This document shows positions 10,483 to 21,399 of a stretch of DNA of 64,000 nt, piece by piece. Origin of the DNA: Diphasiastrum complanatum (taxonomy: Eukaryota; Streptophyta; Lycopodiopsida; Lycopodiales; Lycopodiaceae); contig CM055114.1 in assembly GCA_029204225.1 (NCBI GenBank), forward strand, positions 10,849,634-10,913,633. Reading direction: 5' to 3'. A program made the position numbers and the translations under genes. The notes under the pieces are model-generated. The model had not been told where the DNA came from, searched no databases, and saw nothing but the letters and a program-made list of their open reading frames with translations. Numbering within the stretch: position 1 is the stretch's first letter; each line of letters opens with the position of its first letter.

Positions 10483-11427
10483 AGAGCTTGATACTCAAGA
10501 TCCATAGCTTGGATCCACAGCTCCGTTTGTCTTGCTTCAGTGCACATGTAGGTTCATCAAAAGATGATAGGAAAGCAAAGTTTGTACCACCAACAACTTG
10601 CTTGCCTTTTTTTTCATCATACGTGAGTCTCAAAGGTTGTTGTCTTTTTCTTGATGTCCTCCTTGTCTTTTGATTTGAAGTAGGTTGTTCAACATCAACA
10701 TCCAAAGTATCATCAACAATGTCATCATCAAGAATGTTAGATCCAACATCCACACCATCACTTGAAGACACTTTTGGAAAGTTTCTCTCATCAAAAATGA
10801 CATATTTTCCAATGACCACTTTCTTAGTTGAAGGAATAAAAACATTGTAAGCCTTGCTCACCTCACCATAACCAACAAAAATACATTTTCTTGGAGATGG
10901 GTCCTCCGTTGTCTTATCATGAAGAGTGATGTTGATCTAGCAAATGCATCCAAAAGATTTGAAAAACTTGACACCCAGCCTTATCCCAGAAAACATCTCA
11001 AAGGGGATTTACCACACTTAATTTTCTATTGCACAGAAAATTAGCAAACAGCAAAGGTTGATCACAAAAGGATTTAGTAATATTTGCACCTAACCTCTTT
11101 GGATCTTTCACATAAGGTTCTATTCTTCCTCTCGTCCACTCCATTTTGTTGTGGTGTCCTTGGGCTCGTGTACTCCCTCTTGATCTCATTTGCATTACAA
11201 AATGCCTTAAACTTGGTAGAAATGTACTCACCACAATTGTTACTCCTCAAGCACTTGATCTTGGTAGAAAATTCAACTCCCTTGCAATCTTGAACTTGAA
11301 AAAGACATCAAACACCTCATCTTTGTCTTTTAGTAGATAGACCCAAAACAATCTACGAAAATCATCAATAAATGCCACATACATTTTAGCACCTCCATTG
11401 ATAATTGTAGTAACACCACGAATATCC
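10483..11427 (-). pseudogene. Ty1/copia element B: integrase C-terminus to RT start
   Basis: A second copy of the same family as copia A. The minus strand reads integrase residues (KNKDEVFDVFFKFKI, then an RSNN-type site), VKFFKSFGCIC, TTEDPSPRKCIFVGYGEVS and VFIPSTKKVVIGKYVIFDE. An acidic linker follows, then LRLTYDEKKGKQVVGGTN and RT LEYQALV. It keeps about 450 bases that copia A lost. At about 10475 its RT joins directly to the protease region of copia A, apparently through the short shared sequence AATGAAACA/AATGACACA. Confidence 0.88.
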
Positions 11428-11839
11428 GCTAGGATGACAGTGAATTATCTATGTGAGCCTACATGGTGTATCCTAGAGAAGGAATGACCATGTAGGAGCT
11501 AGTAATATTTTCTAGACAATGTAAATAAGTGCAGACCCCCTTAAATAATCTAGAGTGAGCCACCTTTCGATGGTGACTTCTAGTGGAAGGGCCAATTTCA
11601 CTTGTATTTTTCAAATTAGTGGAATTGCCACTTGGGCTCCACATGGGAAGCCTTCTTGCTTATTCAAGCCCTCCCCTCTCTTGTGAGGGAGCTTGAATGT
11701 ATTGTCAAAGAAGATATTCCATGAGTTTTTGTTGATTGTATTTGATTTCCTTTTGCATTTGTGGATTAATTAGATTTCTCGCTTTCTTCTTGACTGTGGA
11801 ATTTAGATGTGGATTAGCCTTCTTGTTTCTTGATTTTAT
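11428..11839. other. Spacer between copia B and methyltransferase-type fragment
   Basis: No gene motif or repeat recognised. Confidence 0.4.
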
Positions 11840-12335
11840 AGTTGAGGCTTTATCCTTTGAGCAGCCGAAATGCACCTTTCATTCCATTTTTGATTTTGTT
11901 TAGAGACATGGCATTTATTTCACTCATGCTTAGCATAGGTGCTTACTAATTGTTTCTTTTTTATATTTTATGTCGCCTATGCTAAGCATAGTTTTTTCTT
12001 TATTTAATTATTTCTTTTTGATACTTTAAGTATCCTATTCAATTTTATATTTTATATCTCCCATGCTAAGCATAGCTTTTTCTTCAGTCTCCCAAAGATA
12101 AGAAAAACAAAGTCCTTCCAGAGCAATTCAAGAGACACATTCTGAAGGCAAAAGCAAGAAAAAGAAACAAGGAGAGATTAGCATGGGGTGAGACCATTGT
12201 GGAGGAGGATCCATTAGAGACCTACCTTCCCAAAAGTGTCGATGATGAATCATGCTTCTGATCAGTTGAGGAGGCCGATTGCAGAGAAATTTTAAAATTC
12301 TAAAAAAAAGGCCTTATACACTCTGCAGTGTGTGA
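11840..12335 (+). pseudogene. Fragment of the methyltransferase-type element (two exons and palindrome intron)
   Basis: A close match to 36580-37060. The exon ending in FLILFRDM is followed by an intron carrying three copies of the palindrome around CTATGCTAAGCATAG. The next exon begins after TTCAG at 12091 and reads DKKNKVLPEQFKRHILKAKA, then ETIVEEDPLETYLPKSVDDE, with a stop where the other copy has Tyr. The methyltransferase core itself is absent. Confidence 0.75.
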
Positions 12336-12443
12336 CTGTGTGAATTGTCTTTTGATGTTGTGTTCCTTGCAAAAGTCCTCAAAATCATCAGACTTTTAAT
12401 CGCCCCCTCTATCAGATCTTAGCACTTTGATGCGTGCATCCAG

Positions 12444-13263
12444 TTAGTTCTCTACCAAAGTCTTGAACTCCTTGAAGTGAGCAAAAGCGTCGGATTTTTT
12501 CTTCAAGAAATAAATCCATGTCCTCCTAGAGTAATCATCTATGAAAGTCATAAAATAATATGCTTTTTCCAACGACATGGTCTTCATTGGGCCGCACAGG
12601 TCGCTGCGAATGAGTTCCAGCGGTTTCTTAGCTCTTGCAGCTCCACCTTTGTTGAATGTCTCCGTGTGATGCTTTCCCATGACGCATCCTTCACATATTG
12701 CATGATGATCATCCTGCAATGCCGATAACCCTATTACCATCTTCTCCCCGCGAAGCAATGCCGCTCACAAACATCTGTAGCCCTTCCGAGACACCACTCA
12801 TTGTGGTATGTACCAATTCAACGTCCCTAATTGGTTCTCCAATTGCCACAAGTTAATCTCTCAGCTCCTTTATCCTTGTGAAGAAAGATCCCATTGATTC
12901 ACTTTCTTCCATCCTTACTGCGTTCAATCTCGACTTCAAGAACATGGCCCAAGCTGGATTGCAAGTTTGAAATTGCATTTTAAGAGCTTCCCAAGCTCCC
13001 CTAGCCATCGTGGCATCACTTATATGAGTGATTACATGGTCTTTCACTGAAAGATTGATTAAGGACAATGCTCTATGTGCCTTTTTATCAAAGGCCTTCA
13101 TATCACCTGGAGTGGTATTTGGTCGGATTTCAATACCTACCACAATCTCCCATGACTCTTTTTCCATCAAAATGCTCTTTATTTTGAATTTTCAGATGTT
13201 GTAGTTACAAGCCCCATCAAGTTTGCTTGCATCGTCCAAAATTGCCTCATTGATGTTTGCCAT
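12444..13263 (-). pseudogene. Copia element C: gag joined to gag-pre-integrase/integrase
   Basis: The gag start at 13263 reads MANINEAILDDASKLDGA; an in-frame TGA replaces the Trp of YNIWKFKIKSIL. A UBN2-type capsid region follows (FDKKAHRALSLINLSV, ARGAWEALKMQFQT, LKSRLNAVRMEESESMG, AIGEPIRDVELV). An internal deletion brings it to a zinc-like HAICEGCVMGKHH and integrase LIRSDLCGPM, FIDDYSRRTWIYFLKKK. Protease and zinc-knuckle coding is missing, and RT is absent. Confidence 0.85.
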
Positions 13264-14525
13264 CTCCAAACTGCTTGAAACTCCACCTGTAGGCTATAAA
13301 GTGTATGCCGAAGCCAACCGTGATGTCAGAAATAAAAAAAAATGACCTGCAATTTTTGGCTTACCAGGCCACCCGTCGCTCTTTTGCCAAATTGAAAGCC
13401 AAACTGGCGTCGCCTTCCGAAATGCTTCTCGTCACCAACTCCCAGCTACCTGCCCAGTGGAATGGTGAAATCACTTCTGGCGCACTCCAAACACTTTCTC
13501 CCTGGCAATCATTCTATTTTAGTGTACCGTACTTGCAGGTACAGTCATGGTGCCCTTCGTTTGGAGGCTATAGCCTTTCGTTTGGCCAAAATAGGCTAAA
13601 GGAGGTGAAAATAAGGGCAATTTGGATTTTTGAACTGTTTCTTTAGTGTGAAGAAACTTCACCTTTCACAAAACTTGGGACCCAACAATTTTTTCAGTTT
13701 GAAAATTTTTAATGAAAAGAAGGCCTATTTTGCCTTTCAATTCTTCAAGACCCTTTCAAAGCCCATCTAAGGGTGATCCTCAATCCTGCGGCTCCCAGTC
13801 GCTCTCCCTCTTGCAATCTCTACCGTGGATGTAAACTCCACGAGATCTGATGATACAACTGATTCTGTGCAATGATCCCCACACTTGTATCCGCGGGCCC
13901 CTTCCAAATGCTATGGGCCTCTCCTCCTCACCGCACATGACGGTCCTCTCTCTCCCTTCTCTACCAGCGATGGCAGCCCCACGCCCTCACACACAAGCTA
14001 TGGAAAGTTTATTTGCTGCACTCCAGCTCGCTGGCTGATTCACGGCCGCCCACGGCCTCTCCACACATCCGCAACAGTAGCAGGGTGACCACTCCTAGCT
14101 CTTCACAGTTTCAAAAATGGATTTGTGTTGAGAGAGAACTGCTTTTTCCCTTCTTGAAACCCTAGCTATCAAAGAAGAAGATGTTTTTGGGCTTTATCTG
14201 ATCTTCTTGAGAGTCTATCTGAGCATCTACCAATCCCTCTGAGGTCGTCCTACAGCAAGCAATATTCTGCTCCAAACCGCTCTTCAAACGGTGTTCGATT
14301 GGATTCAAACCAATCACAAACGCCAAGCAACCCTTCAGAAGGATTTCCAGCTTCAATCTTTGCTTGCCCTCTTATTCAGCCGACAATCTCCTGCCTCTGA
14401 ATCTTCCTACAGTTTTGAGCTAATCCACGAATCTCCACAGACTCAGTTTTGTGCTTCCTAGCCAACAAACCGTCGTGAATTCGCAACTCTCTGTTCTTGT
14501 CTGGTGATTCTTGCCACCAAGGGGC
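13264..14525 (-). other. Copia C leader region
   Basis: About 1.26 kb between the gag start and the primer site of the minus-strand copia. No gene motif was recognised on either strand. The open frames (13305-13646, 13850-14088) look like chance frames in CT-rich sequence. Confidence 0.5.
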
Positions 14526-14537
14526 TCTGATACCAAG
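14526..14537 (-). promoter_or_regulatory. tRNA-iMet primer-binding site of copia C
   Basis: The plus strand shows GCTCTGATACCA, the reverse complement of TGGTATCAGAGC. The adjacent 14538-14830 is then expected to be the 5' LTR of this minus-strand element, although its far end could not be placed. Confidence 0.8.
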
Positions 14538-14839
14538 TTAAGAAACACAGTTTAAACACCCGACCGGATCAATCACCACAGCACAACATCAAGTGCAACA
14601 AGACAAGATAACAGAATAGCTCACCTCAAACTGTATATTCAACTTCTTAGCAAGTACAAAGATAAAGTTACTTAAAAGCACTCAAAGGCCTCGTACAAGA
14701 AAGATGGCCTGATAATTCTAGAACTAAGCACACGTGGTGCCATTGAAATAAGAAAGCACTGTATAAGTTGATCATTGCTATTTTAACTAAAATAACAAGT
14801 ACATTCCCCATGAGACACAACGTGAACAGTCTGAGAGCT

Positions 14840-15390
14840 TAGGCACACCCATGATTATCGTTACTAATGCACCAACAAAAATCCCAAATTTGAGTAGTAA
14901 TGATAGAGACATAGGTGTTGGGACAAAAGAGGCTGTGCATTATGAGCAAGTCCAAGAGGAAGAAATGGATAATGCTGAAACAATTCAGGAGTGTGTATCG
15001 AATTGAGAAGGTCTGATAGACTTCATAGGATGCCCAACAAATTTCAAGACATGGTACTAGTGACAGAAGATAGAGCAATTGAACCAGTTTCTTACAGAGA
15101 TGCACAATGTAGTCGTGATTGGGACATGTGGAAGAAGGCCATGACAGATGAGATGAGTTCAATGGCTGCAAATAATGCATGGGATCTTGTGAGCCTGCCA
15201 GTGGACAGGATGGCAATTGGCTATAGATGGATCTACAAAATCGAGTACAATGCAGCAGGAGAGGTGGAAAGACATAAAGCACACTTGGTGGCCAATGGCT
15301 TTTCGCAGATAGAGGGGGTAGATTTTGAAGATACATTTGCTATATAGAGGGGGTCTATTAGAATATTGTTGGCTTGGGCAACCAGGTACA
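14840..15390 (+). pseudogene. Copia RT N-terminal half (plus strand)
   Basis: Linker then RT: RRSDRLHRMPNKFQDMVLV, WDMWKKAMTDEMSSM, AWDLVSLPVDRMAIGYRWIY, HLVANGFSQIEGVDFEDTFA and, after a stop, GSIRILLAWATRYK. It ends exactly where the next expected residues (LDVKTAF) would start; those are found inverted at 16640. Confidence 0.85.
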
Positions 15391-15394
15391 AATC

Positions 15395-16640
15395 TGTCTC
15401 CTACTCAATTCAAACTGTAATGATATCTATAGAGGTAACACCTAACATGTTCCTAGGATATACAAATCTGTCTCTACTTAATTCTTTGGTCAAAAGGTAT
15501 GCAACCATTATTGTACAGCAGTCATGAAGTTTCACAGATCCACTTTGAACAAGATCTCTGACATAGTGGTACTGCAGACTTATGTGTTTACTTCACTTGT
15601 GGAAACCTCCGTTTTTGCACAAGAAGATACAACCTTGATTGTCGTTGAATGGCATGATTCCCTCAGTTTGTATTCCCACTTCCTCACACAAGGTTGCAAT
15701 CCATGTATTCTTTTGTGCCTTGACATATGCCCACATATTCAGCTTCCGTTGAAGACAATGCCACCGATTTCTGCTTACTACTTGCCCAAGTCACAGCACC
15801 TCCACACATATGAAAACATACCCTGATGTGGATTTTCTATCATCCAAGTCTCCTTCCCAGTCCCAATCTGCATAGCCTTTTACCAACTAATCATGTCCTC
15901 TATAGCAAATACCATAGTTGACTGTTCCTTTCAAGTATCTCATTACGCGTTTTGCTCCTACCCAATGCTCCACACCTGGATTCGTTAGATATTGGCTCAA
16001 TTTTCCCACAGCAGTCGCTATGTCCGGTCTTGTACACAACATTGCATGCATTAATGATCCAATAAGGCTGCGAAAAGGGTACTTGGCCATTTCCTTCATC
16101 TCTTCTGGATTCTGTGTGCACATGGCTTTACTCAACCTCACTCCCACCTCTAATGGGGTGTAGACCTGGTTACAATCTTCCATGTGAAACTTTTGTTGGA
16201 TATGTCTTTCCTGTGACAACCACATTGTCCTGTTCGCCCTGCCTCTCCTGATTTGAATGTCCAAACAATAAAGGAGATCTCCCATGTCCTTCATTTCAAA
16301 TTCAGCCTTCAATTCTTTCTTGAAATTGTCTAGCATCTTGCGATGATTACCTATGAATATTATGTCATCAACGGATATGGCTATAGTAAATTACAGAGTC
16401 CCATCTCTCTTGTAAAATATGCTAGAGTCTGACTTGCATTTACTAAAGCCCTTGGCAGTTAGGAAGGATTCTATTCTCTCATACCAAACATGTGACGCTT
16501 GCCTCAACCCATATAAGGCCTTTCTCAATTTGCATACAAGATTTTCTCCTCGATTAAATCCTTTCTATTGCTGCATGTATATATCCTCATGTAGTTCGCC
16601 ATTTAGAATGCAGTTTTGACATCCAATTACATTGCTTCAT
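15395..16640 (-). pseudogene. Copia RT C-terminal half, RNase H and polypurine tract, inverted
   Basis: The minus strand from 16640 reads DVKTAF, LNGELHEDIYM, ENLVCKLRKALYGLRQASHVW, SVDDIIFIGNH (active site SVDD instead of YVDD), FEMKDMGDLLYCLDIQI and MLCTRPDIATAVGKLSQYL. RNase H follows (YADWDWEGDLDDRKSTSGYV, SVALSSTEAEYVGICQGTKE, SKHISLQYHYVRD). Near 15445-15395 comes GAATTGAGTAGGAGA, matching the polypurine region before the LTR at 16712, but the LTR is missing here. The segment continues the plus-strand RT half at 14840-15390 in opposite orientation. Confidence 0.85.
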
Positions 16641-16711
16641 TGGAACAAGTCGGGTGTTACCTCTGTAGATACCTCTGTGGATATCAATACAGTTTGAATT
16701 TAGTAGGAGAT

Positions 16712-17013
16712 TGTTGGTTGTGACCAATTCAGACTGGTTAGTCAAGCGGAATGTGACTGTTAGACTGGTCACTAGTTAACACTGAACAGTGGTCACATGC
16801 TCATGGTCATATGTGACCTGGTACGTTCTTTACATTCTTGGCATGCTCTTGAAGAGCTCAGTATGTACTGAGCTTTGACAATGAATGCGCCACGTTTTTG
16901 TCTTGCATCTATTGTGTTTGGATTCCTCTGCTCTCCGATTGCTTTCTTGCGACTTGTGTGTGGATCTTTATTTGTGTATTGCATTTTGGCTAACTATCAG
17001 GATCACTCCAACA
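16712..17013 (+). repeat. Copia 3' LTR (302 bp) with polypurine tract
   Basis: Starts TGTTGG and ends CCAACA, preceded by a purine-rich TTAGTAGGAGAT. A homologous 308-bp copy in minus orientation lies at 30595-30902. No matching 5-bp duplication was seen at its ends, so this is a 3' LTR rather than a clean solo LTR. Confidence 0.8.
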
Positions 17014-17290
17014 TTATCACGCTTGTTACATGAGGAAATTCCAGGGCGAAACAGTTTCAAAGAAAATTCAACGTCAACCCAGTACGGAAGAGAGATTTGT
17101 GCAACCAATGATCCATCTTTACTCTTATCACACCTGTTTTATGAGGAAAGTCCTGCCTGCAACAGTTTCAAGGAAGATTCAGGTTCAACCCAGTACGCAT
17201 CTTTATTCTTATCACGCCTGTTACATGAGGAAAGTCCTTCCTGCAACAGAACCCTCTTTAATCTTATCACGCCTGTTGATTAATGCTGAA
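17014..17290 (+). repeat. Degenerate tandem repeat, 3-4 units of about 55-110 bp
   Basis: Units begin TTATCACGCCTGTTACATGA and run to AACCCAGTACG..., starting near 17014, 17125, 17209 and 17264. The first two are near full length, the later ones are shortened. The repeat is translatable in at least two frames, which explains overlapping open frames. Confidence 0.75.
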
Positions 17291-17566
17291 ACTTCTGGCT
17301 GCAGCAGCCCTGAGAAAGGCAGCAAATCTGAATTATATTCACATTTCAAAAATTTATCTGTGAATAACTGCTCCAGAACCCAGCTTGGACCTTCGAGTAC
17401 CCAGGTAGCATCTTCCTGCTACTCGTGTTTCGATCAATACACTTGTTTTGACAAGCAGCAAAAGCGAATTAATGATGACGTAGACGGTTCAGCTAAAATA
17501 TATGCTTTTTACTTCCAGTCTCAGCCTGCAGTCTTCAGAAGAACTGATCTTATTGAGAATCTCTGA
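17030..17566 (+). CDS. Unknown 178-residue ORF over and beyond the tandem repeat
   Basis: The N-terminal 85 residues come from the tandem repeat (MRKVLPATVSRKIQVQPST repeated). The remaining 90 residues are non-repetitive and Cys/Ser-rich (NNCSRTQLGPSSTQVASSCY, CFDQYTCFDKQQKR). I recognise no family. A further short frame follows at 17653-17853 (GEGEELVVIEDFFVIVGKD). Base composition is more gene-like than the surroundings, so a decayed host exon is possible. Confidence 0.3.
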   Translation: MRKFQGETVSKKIQRQPSTEERFVQPMIHLYSYHTCFMRKVLPATVSRKIQVQPSTHLYSYHACYMRKVLPATEPSLILSRLLINAETSGCSSPEKGSKSELYSHFKNLSVNNCSRTQLGPSSTQVASSCYSCFDQYTCFDKQQKRINDDVDGSAKIYAFYFQSQPAVFRRTDLIENL

Positions 17567-17870
17567 ATGGAATGCTTGATAAATTGTAGTGCGAATCCAC
17601 AGTCTCTGAGCGGCGGAACGCAAAATTAACGAAGGTTACTAAAGAGAGCACAATGAAATGCAGTGAGGCAAAATCAAGCTGTGTTAATCCGTCGGAGCAG
17701 GCAAGTGGACTAGAACTGCGAAACGTAGACTGTGCGCCCACATATTTGCTGCCTGGTGAAGGAGAGGAGCTGGTAGTCATTGAAGACTTTTTTGTTATCG
17801 TCGGCAAAGATTATACCATGCATTGTCTATGTCTCAAAGTACATGTGCAATAATTAGACTCTTAGAAAGA

Positions 17871-18499
17871 AGTGAGGTTAAATCTCTTTAACTGTAAATA
17901 ACGGCTGAGCTGAACCCAACTGTTGTAGCATTGGATCCTCCTCTATAGCAACATGATGCATGATCAAAACTAAAATAAGGAATATATCTCATTCTCTCTC
18001 TCTTTCTCATTCTCTCTTTCTCTCTCTTTGTCTCTCTCTCTCTCTCCCTCTCTTTATGTAGATAGCTACGACCGTACCAAGTTTCAAAAGAAAGAGATGG
18101 AGAGAGAGAAAGAAGAAATGAGAAAGCGAACTAACCTAGGATAAACTTTTCATCATTTTCATCTATATCTATACAGTCTTTCGAAGTTCTTCCATTTCTT
18201 CACTTTGTCTCTCTATCTCCTTCCTCGTTTCATGTACTTGGGAAGAATATTGCATCTCTTTTCTATAGACATTTAGGCCTCTTACTCTCTTTCGTCCCCG
18301 ACTATTCTCTTATAAAATCTTCATTACTTTGTCATCAGGGTTTGTTCTTGACATATAATTGATTAAAATCTTCATTCTACACAAAAAAAAAGACATAGCT
18401 AATCAAATTGACATGCAAAATCATATATATGTTCATCATTACATTTTATAGAATTAAATGTATTTAAACCATAATTTCAAAAAATATATGTTATTATAT
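17871..18499. repeat. CT/GA-rich low-complexity region and AT-rich spacer
   Basis: 17990-18057 is an interrupted CTCT tract and 18093-18115 its GAGA counterpart, so the two could pair. The rest to 18499 shows no gene. Confidence 0.6.
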
Positions 18500-19206
18500 C
18501 TCATGTTGGGTGTTACCTTCAAAGTCTCAGCCACAGGTCAGGATCCAACTCGCCTGCTTTTAGTTTGCCAAAACCTTTACTAGTATGAGTATCCACCTAG
18601 ATCTCGGCAACAATTGGAGCCCTATTCTTTTCTTGTGCCTAAAATTTGGCACTCAACAATAGACAAAAATAAATGACATCATGAAAAAAGAAGTTTCGCA
18701 TATTTGAGTATACAAATGCAAGTTTTGTTGTATACACACATACCAGTCTCATATTGATGCCCGCATATCCAGCTCGACCAACATTCGGCATCTTTTGTTG
18801 TTTTGATCTGCTGATTTTATTTTGTTGACTCAATCTCTAAGCAAATTATTATACACACATCAAGCAAATGAATAATAAGTCAGTAGTAAGATAAATAAAT
18901 CATGCACTAACTAGAGATGACCAAGCATTCAAGTCAAATTTTGGTTTCAAAATACATAGATAAAACAAAAAAGTGGAATACAATTAGGAAAGTTTTGCTT
19001 TTTAAGTATTGACGTAGAAGCTACCATCTCTCCTTTTCCATCCACTCAGGACATTTTGGTGTTAAATTTTCTGCCTCTACTTTATCAATGTCGTTCTTGA
19101 GTCTTTGTCTCAATGAACGAAAACTGGACGACAATTTGTCCTTGAAGTACTGTGATGAAAACTAGCAATCATATTCTGCCTGTGATATGAAATAAAACTC
19201 ATCAAA

Positions 19207-19281
<75 letters not shown>

Positions 19282-20083
19282 CCTCTCTTTCACTTGAAAC
19301 TCACACACACACACACACACATGATCTATATAAGATTCAAATAAAAGTAGAGTAGCACTAGCAATGCTTGATGAATTGCCTCGATTTGCACCTTTGGTAC
19401 ATCTCTAATTGTTGGATAATGTAGATTCAACTTGGCCTTCATCAACATGAGCATGCACATCTTATCTATCATTACTTTATCGTTGAAGGTGTGCTCAAGG
19501 GGAATCGTCTCTTTAAATCATCTATGATCTGGCGCTTCTCAGTGATAGGGACAGCCCTCCAGTCTCTAAACATATTCCTATCAAACGCCCCATGACAGAG
19601 CTCTCTCATATAAGCTAGGACCTCCTCCCCCTTAACATCCTCAACTAGCCTCTGATGTATCAATGTCATAGTATAACATCGGATCGGCTCTAGCAGGTGG
19701 GGCGTTGTAACCAAGTGGTGGTGCATCACGCACGGGTGAGTCATCTCTATATCTAGGCTCCTCGAAATCATCGTCACCTCTACAAGAAAAAAACAACCAC
19801 CTAAATGACTCTTATGTGGTGCTAACCTAGAAACGCGAGGTGTGGAGGTATGAGGAGTGGACCTATGTGGTGAGGGCCTCTATGATGGTACATGTGAATG
19901 TGCACTAGTGGGGAGCCTCTGAGGACTACCCTACTGTGAGGTTGCTGGAGAGTTTAACATGGACCTATACTACTGGAGAATAGCATCCATTTGTTCTCTC
20001 TGCCTAGCAGATGCACTACTTAACCAGTTCATACACTCTTCATGAGACAGACACCCAAGAGATGGAGGGTCAGACATCTGCAT
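18500..20083 (-). pseudogene. Transposase_24 (Ptta/En-Spm plant transposase-like) gene, decayed
   Basis: Proteins of this family accompany CACTA transposons. The minus strand from 20083 reads MQMSDPPSLGCLSHEECMNW, then a proline/serine-rich part with stops. After a splice-like TTTTTTCTTGTAG near 19785 come GDDDFEEPRYRDD and DWRAVPITEKRQIIDDLKRR followed by FPLEHTFNDKVMIDK (19560-19440). After microsatellites, YFKDKLSSSFRSLRQRLKND and PKCPEWMEKERW continue (19155-19020), then a terminal stretch near 18600-18500 (DTHTSKGFGKLKAGELDPD). Frames change and stops occur. It may belong to the same element as the CACTA end at 21400-22259, which has the same orientation. Confidence 0.7.
19206..19320. 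repeat. (CT)n and (CA)n microsatellites
   Basis: CT units at about 19206-19256, directly followed by CA units, then a second CA run at 19301-19320. They lie in an intron or gap of the Transposase_24 remnant. Confidence 0.9.
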
Positions 20084-21395
20084 ATTAAAAATGAACTACG
20101 ATTAAGATAACAATGATGAACATAAAACATAAAATTAACTATAACCACAAACCTAAACATAAACTTTATCCTCTTTTTATTCAATTTCTCTCTGATAATC
20201 CTTACCTTTGATCCACTGTTTCTAGATCTTTAATTTAAATCTTTTACCCTAAATCTCTTATATCATGTCCTCATGTATACCCTTTCTATAAATCCTTTAA
20301 TCTAAACTCTAAACACTAAAGCCCTTTTCAACTATCTCACCTGTTTCCATGATTTTAAAACGTTTATCTTTATCAAGCTGTAGCATATGATCTTTACGTT
20401 ATTTTAGAAAGTTTCAATTGAAAGAAAATACCCACAAACAAAGCAACAAGATTTTAACAAAACAAAACAACAATATTTCAACAAAACAAAGAAACAAGAT
20501 TCACAATAAACAATGCTCACCTTGTCTCCAAAAACTTTGTTTCAAAAGCTTTACCCCAAGAAACTACTCCAAACTGAGGATACTGTGATAAAAGTGAGAA
20601 AAAAGAGTGTCAATGAGAGAGAGACAGAGACAGAGACAAAGAGAGAGAGGGAGAACAAGCTTTACTCCAAGCTTTACTCAAACTACTTTAACTCTAATGA
20701 AAGGGAAACAAAAGAGTGTCAATGAGAGAGATAAAAGGATAGAGAGTCATCAAGATTTTCAAAAACTTACTTTACTCCAAGCCCTACTCCAAGCTTTACA
20801 CCCTTTAAAATAGTTTTACTCCTTTTGAGAAGCTTTCTTATGCTCTCTTTGAAAAGATTTACAAGCTTTTAAATAGCTTTACCTCAAGCTTTTGAAAAGC
20901 TTCAACTCTGATGGATAAAAAACAAAAGAGTGTCAATGAGAGAGAAAATAACATAAACAACAATAAATACAAATGTAACAAAACAAAACAAGTAAACTTT
21001 TGAGTATTGACTTTGGTGCTTACCTTTTTGTCCAATGCTCAACATTTTGCTCAAGCATTGGCTATGGTGAGAAGGTTAAGAGCTTTGGCTATGACAAAAG
21101 AACATAAACAACAATAAACACAAATTTATCAAAGAAAAACAAGTAAACTTTTGAATGTTGGCTATGGTGCTCACCGTTTTGTCCAAAGCTCCACTTTTTC
21201 TCCAAGCCCTGGCTAAGGTAAAAAGGTAGAGAGCTTGGATGTGACAAAAAAGCATAAGAAGGATCAAGCATCATTAGAAGAGCCATAGAGAGCAGCACCC
21301 CCGCTAGGTGCAAAAATATCCTCCTCTTCGCGCTCAAAAATCAAAAATCGAAATGAAAAGAAACTGTGACGCACCAACAATTCAGCTTCCGGTAA
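20084..21395. repeat. Non-coding region with short direct repeats
   Basis: AAGAGTGTCAATGAGAGAGA recurs near 20603, 20710 and 20927, each time near CAAGCTTTACTCC-like text. Two diverged copies of a roughly 110-base unit (AACAAGTAAACTTTTGAxT then TTTTGTCCAA) lie at 20950-21055 and 21105-21190. No protein motif was seen. Confidence 0.6.
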
Positions 21396-21399
21396 TTGA

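Noticed and set aside
19780-19795. CTCTACAAGAAAAAAAC resembles a CACTA terminus.
   Set aside because: On the minus strand it reads as a pyrimidine tract plus TAG directly before the coding resumption GDDDFEEPRYRDD, so a splice acceptor explains it better, and no repeat array adjoins.
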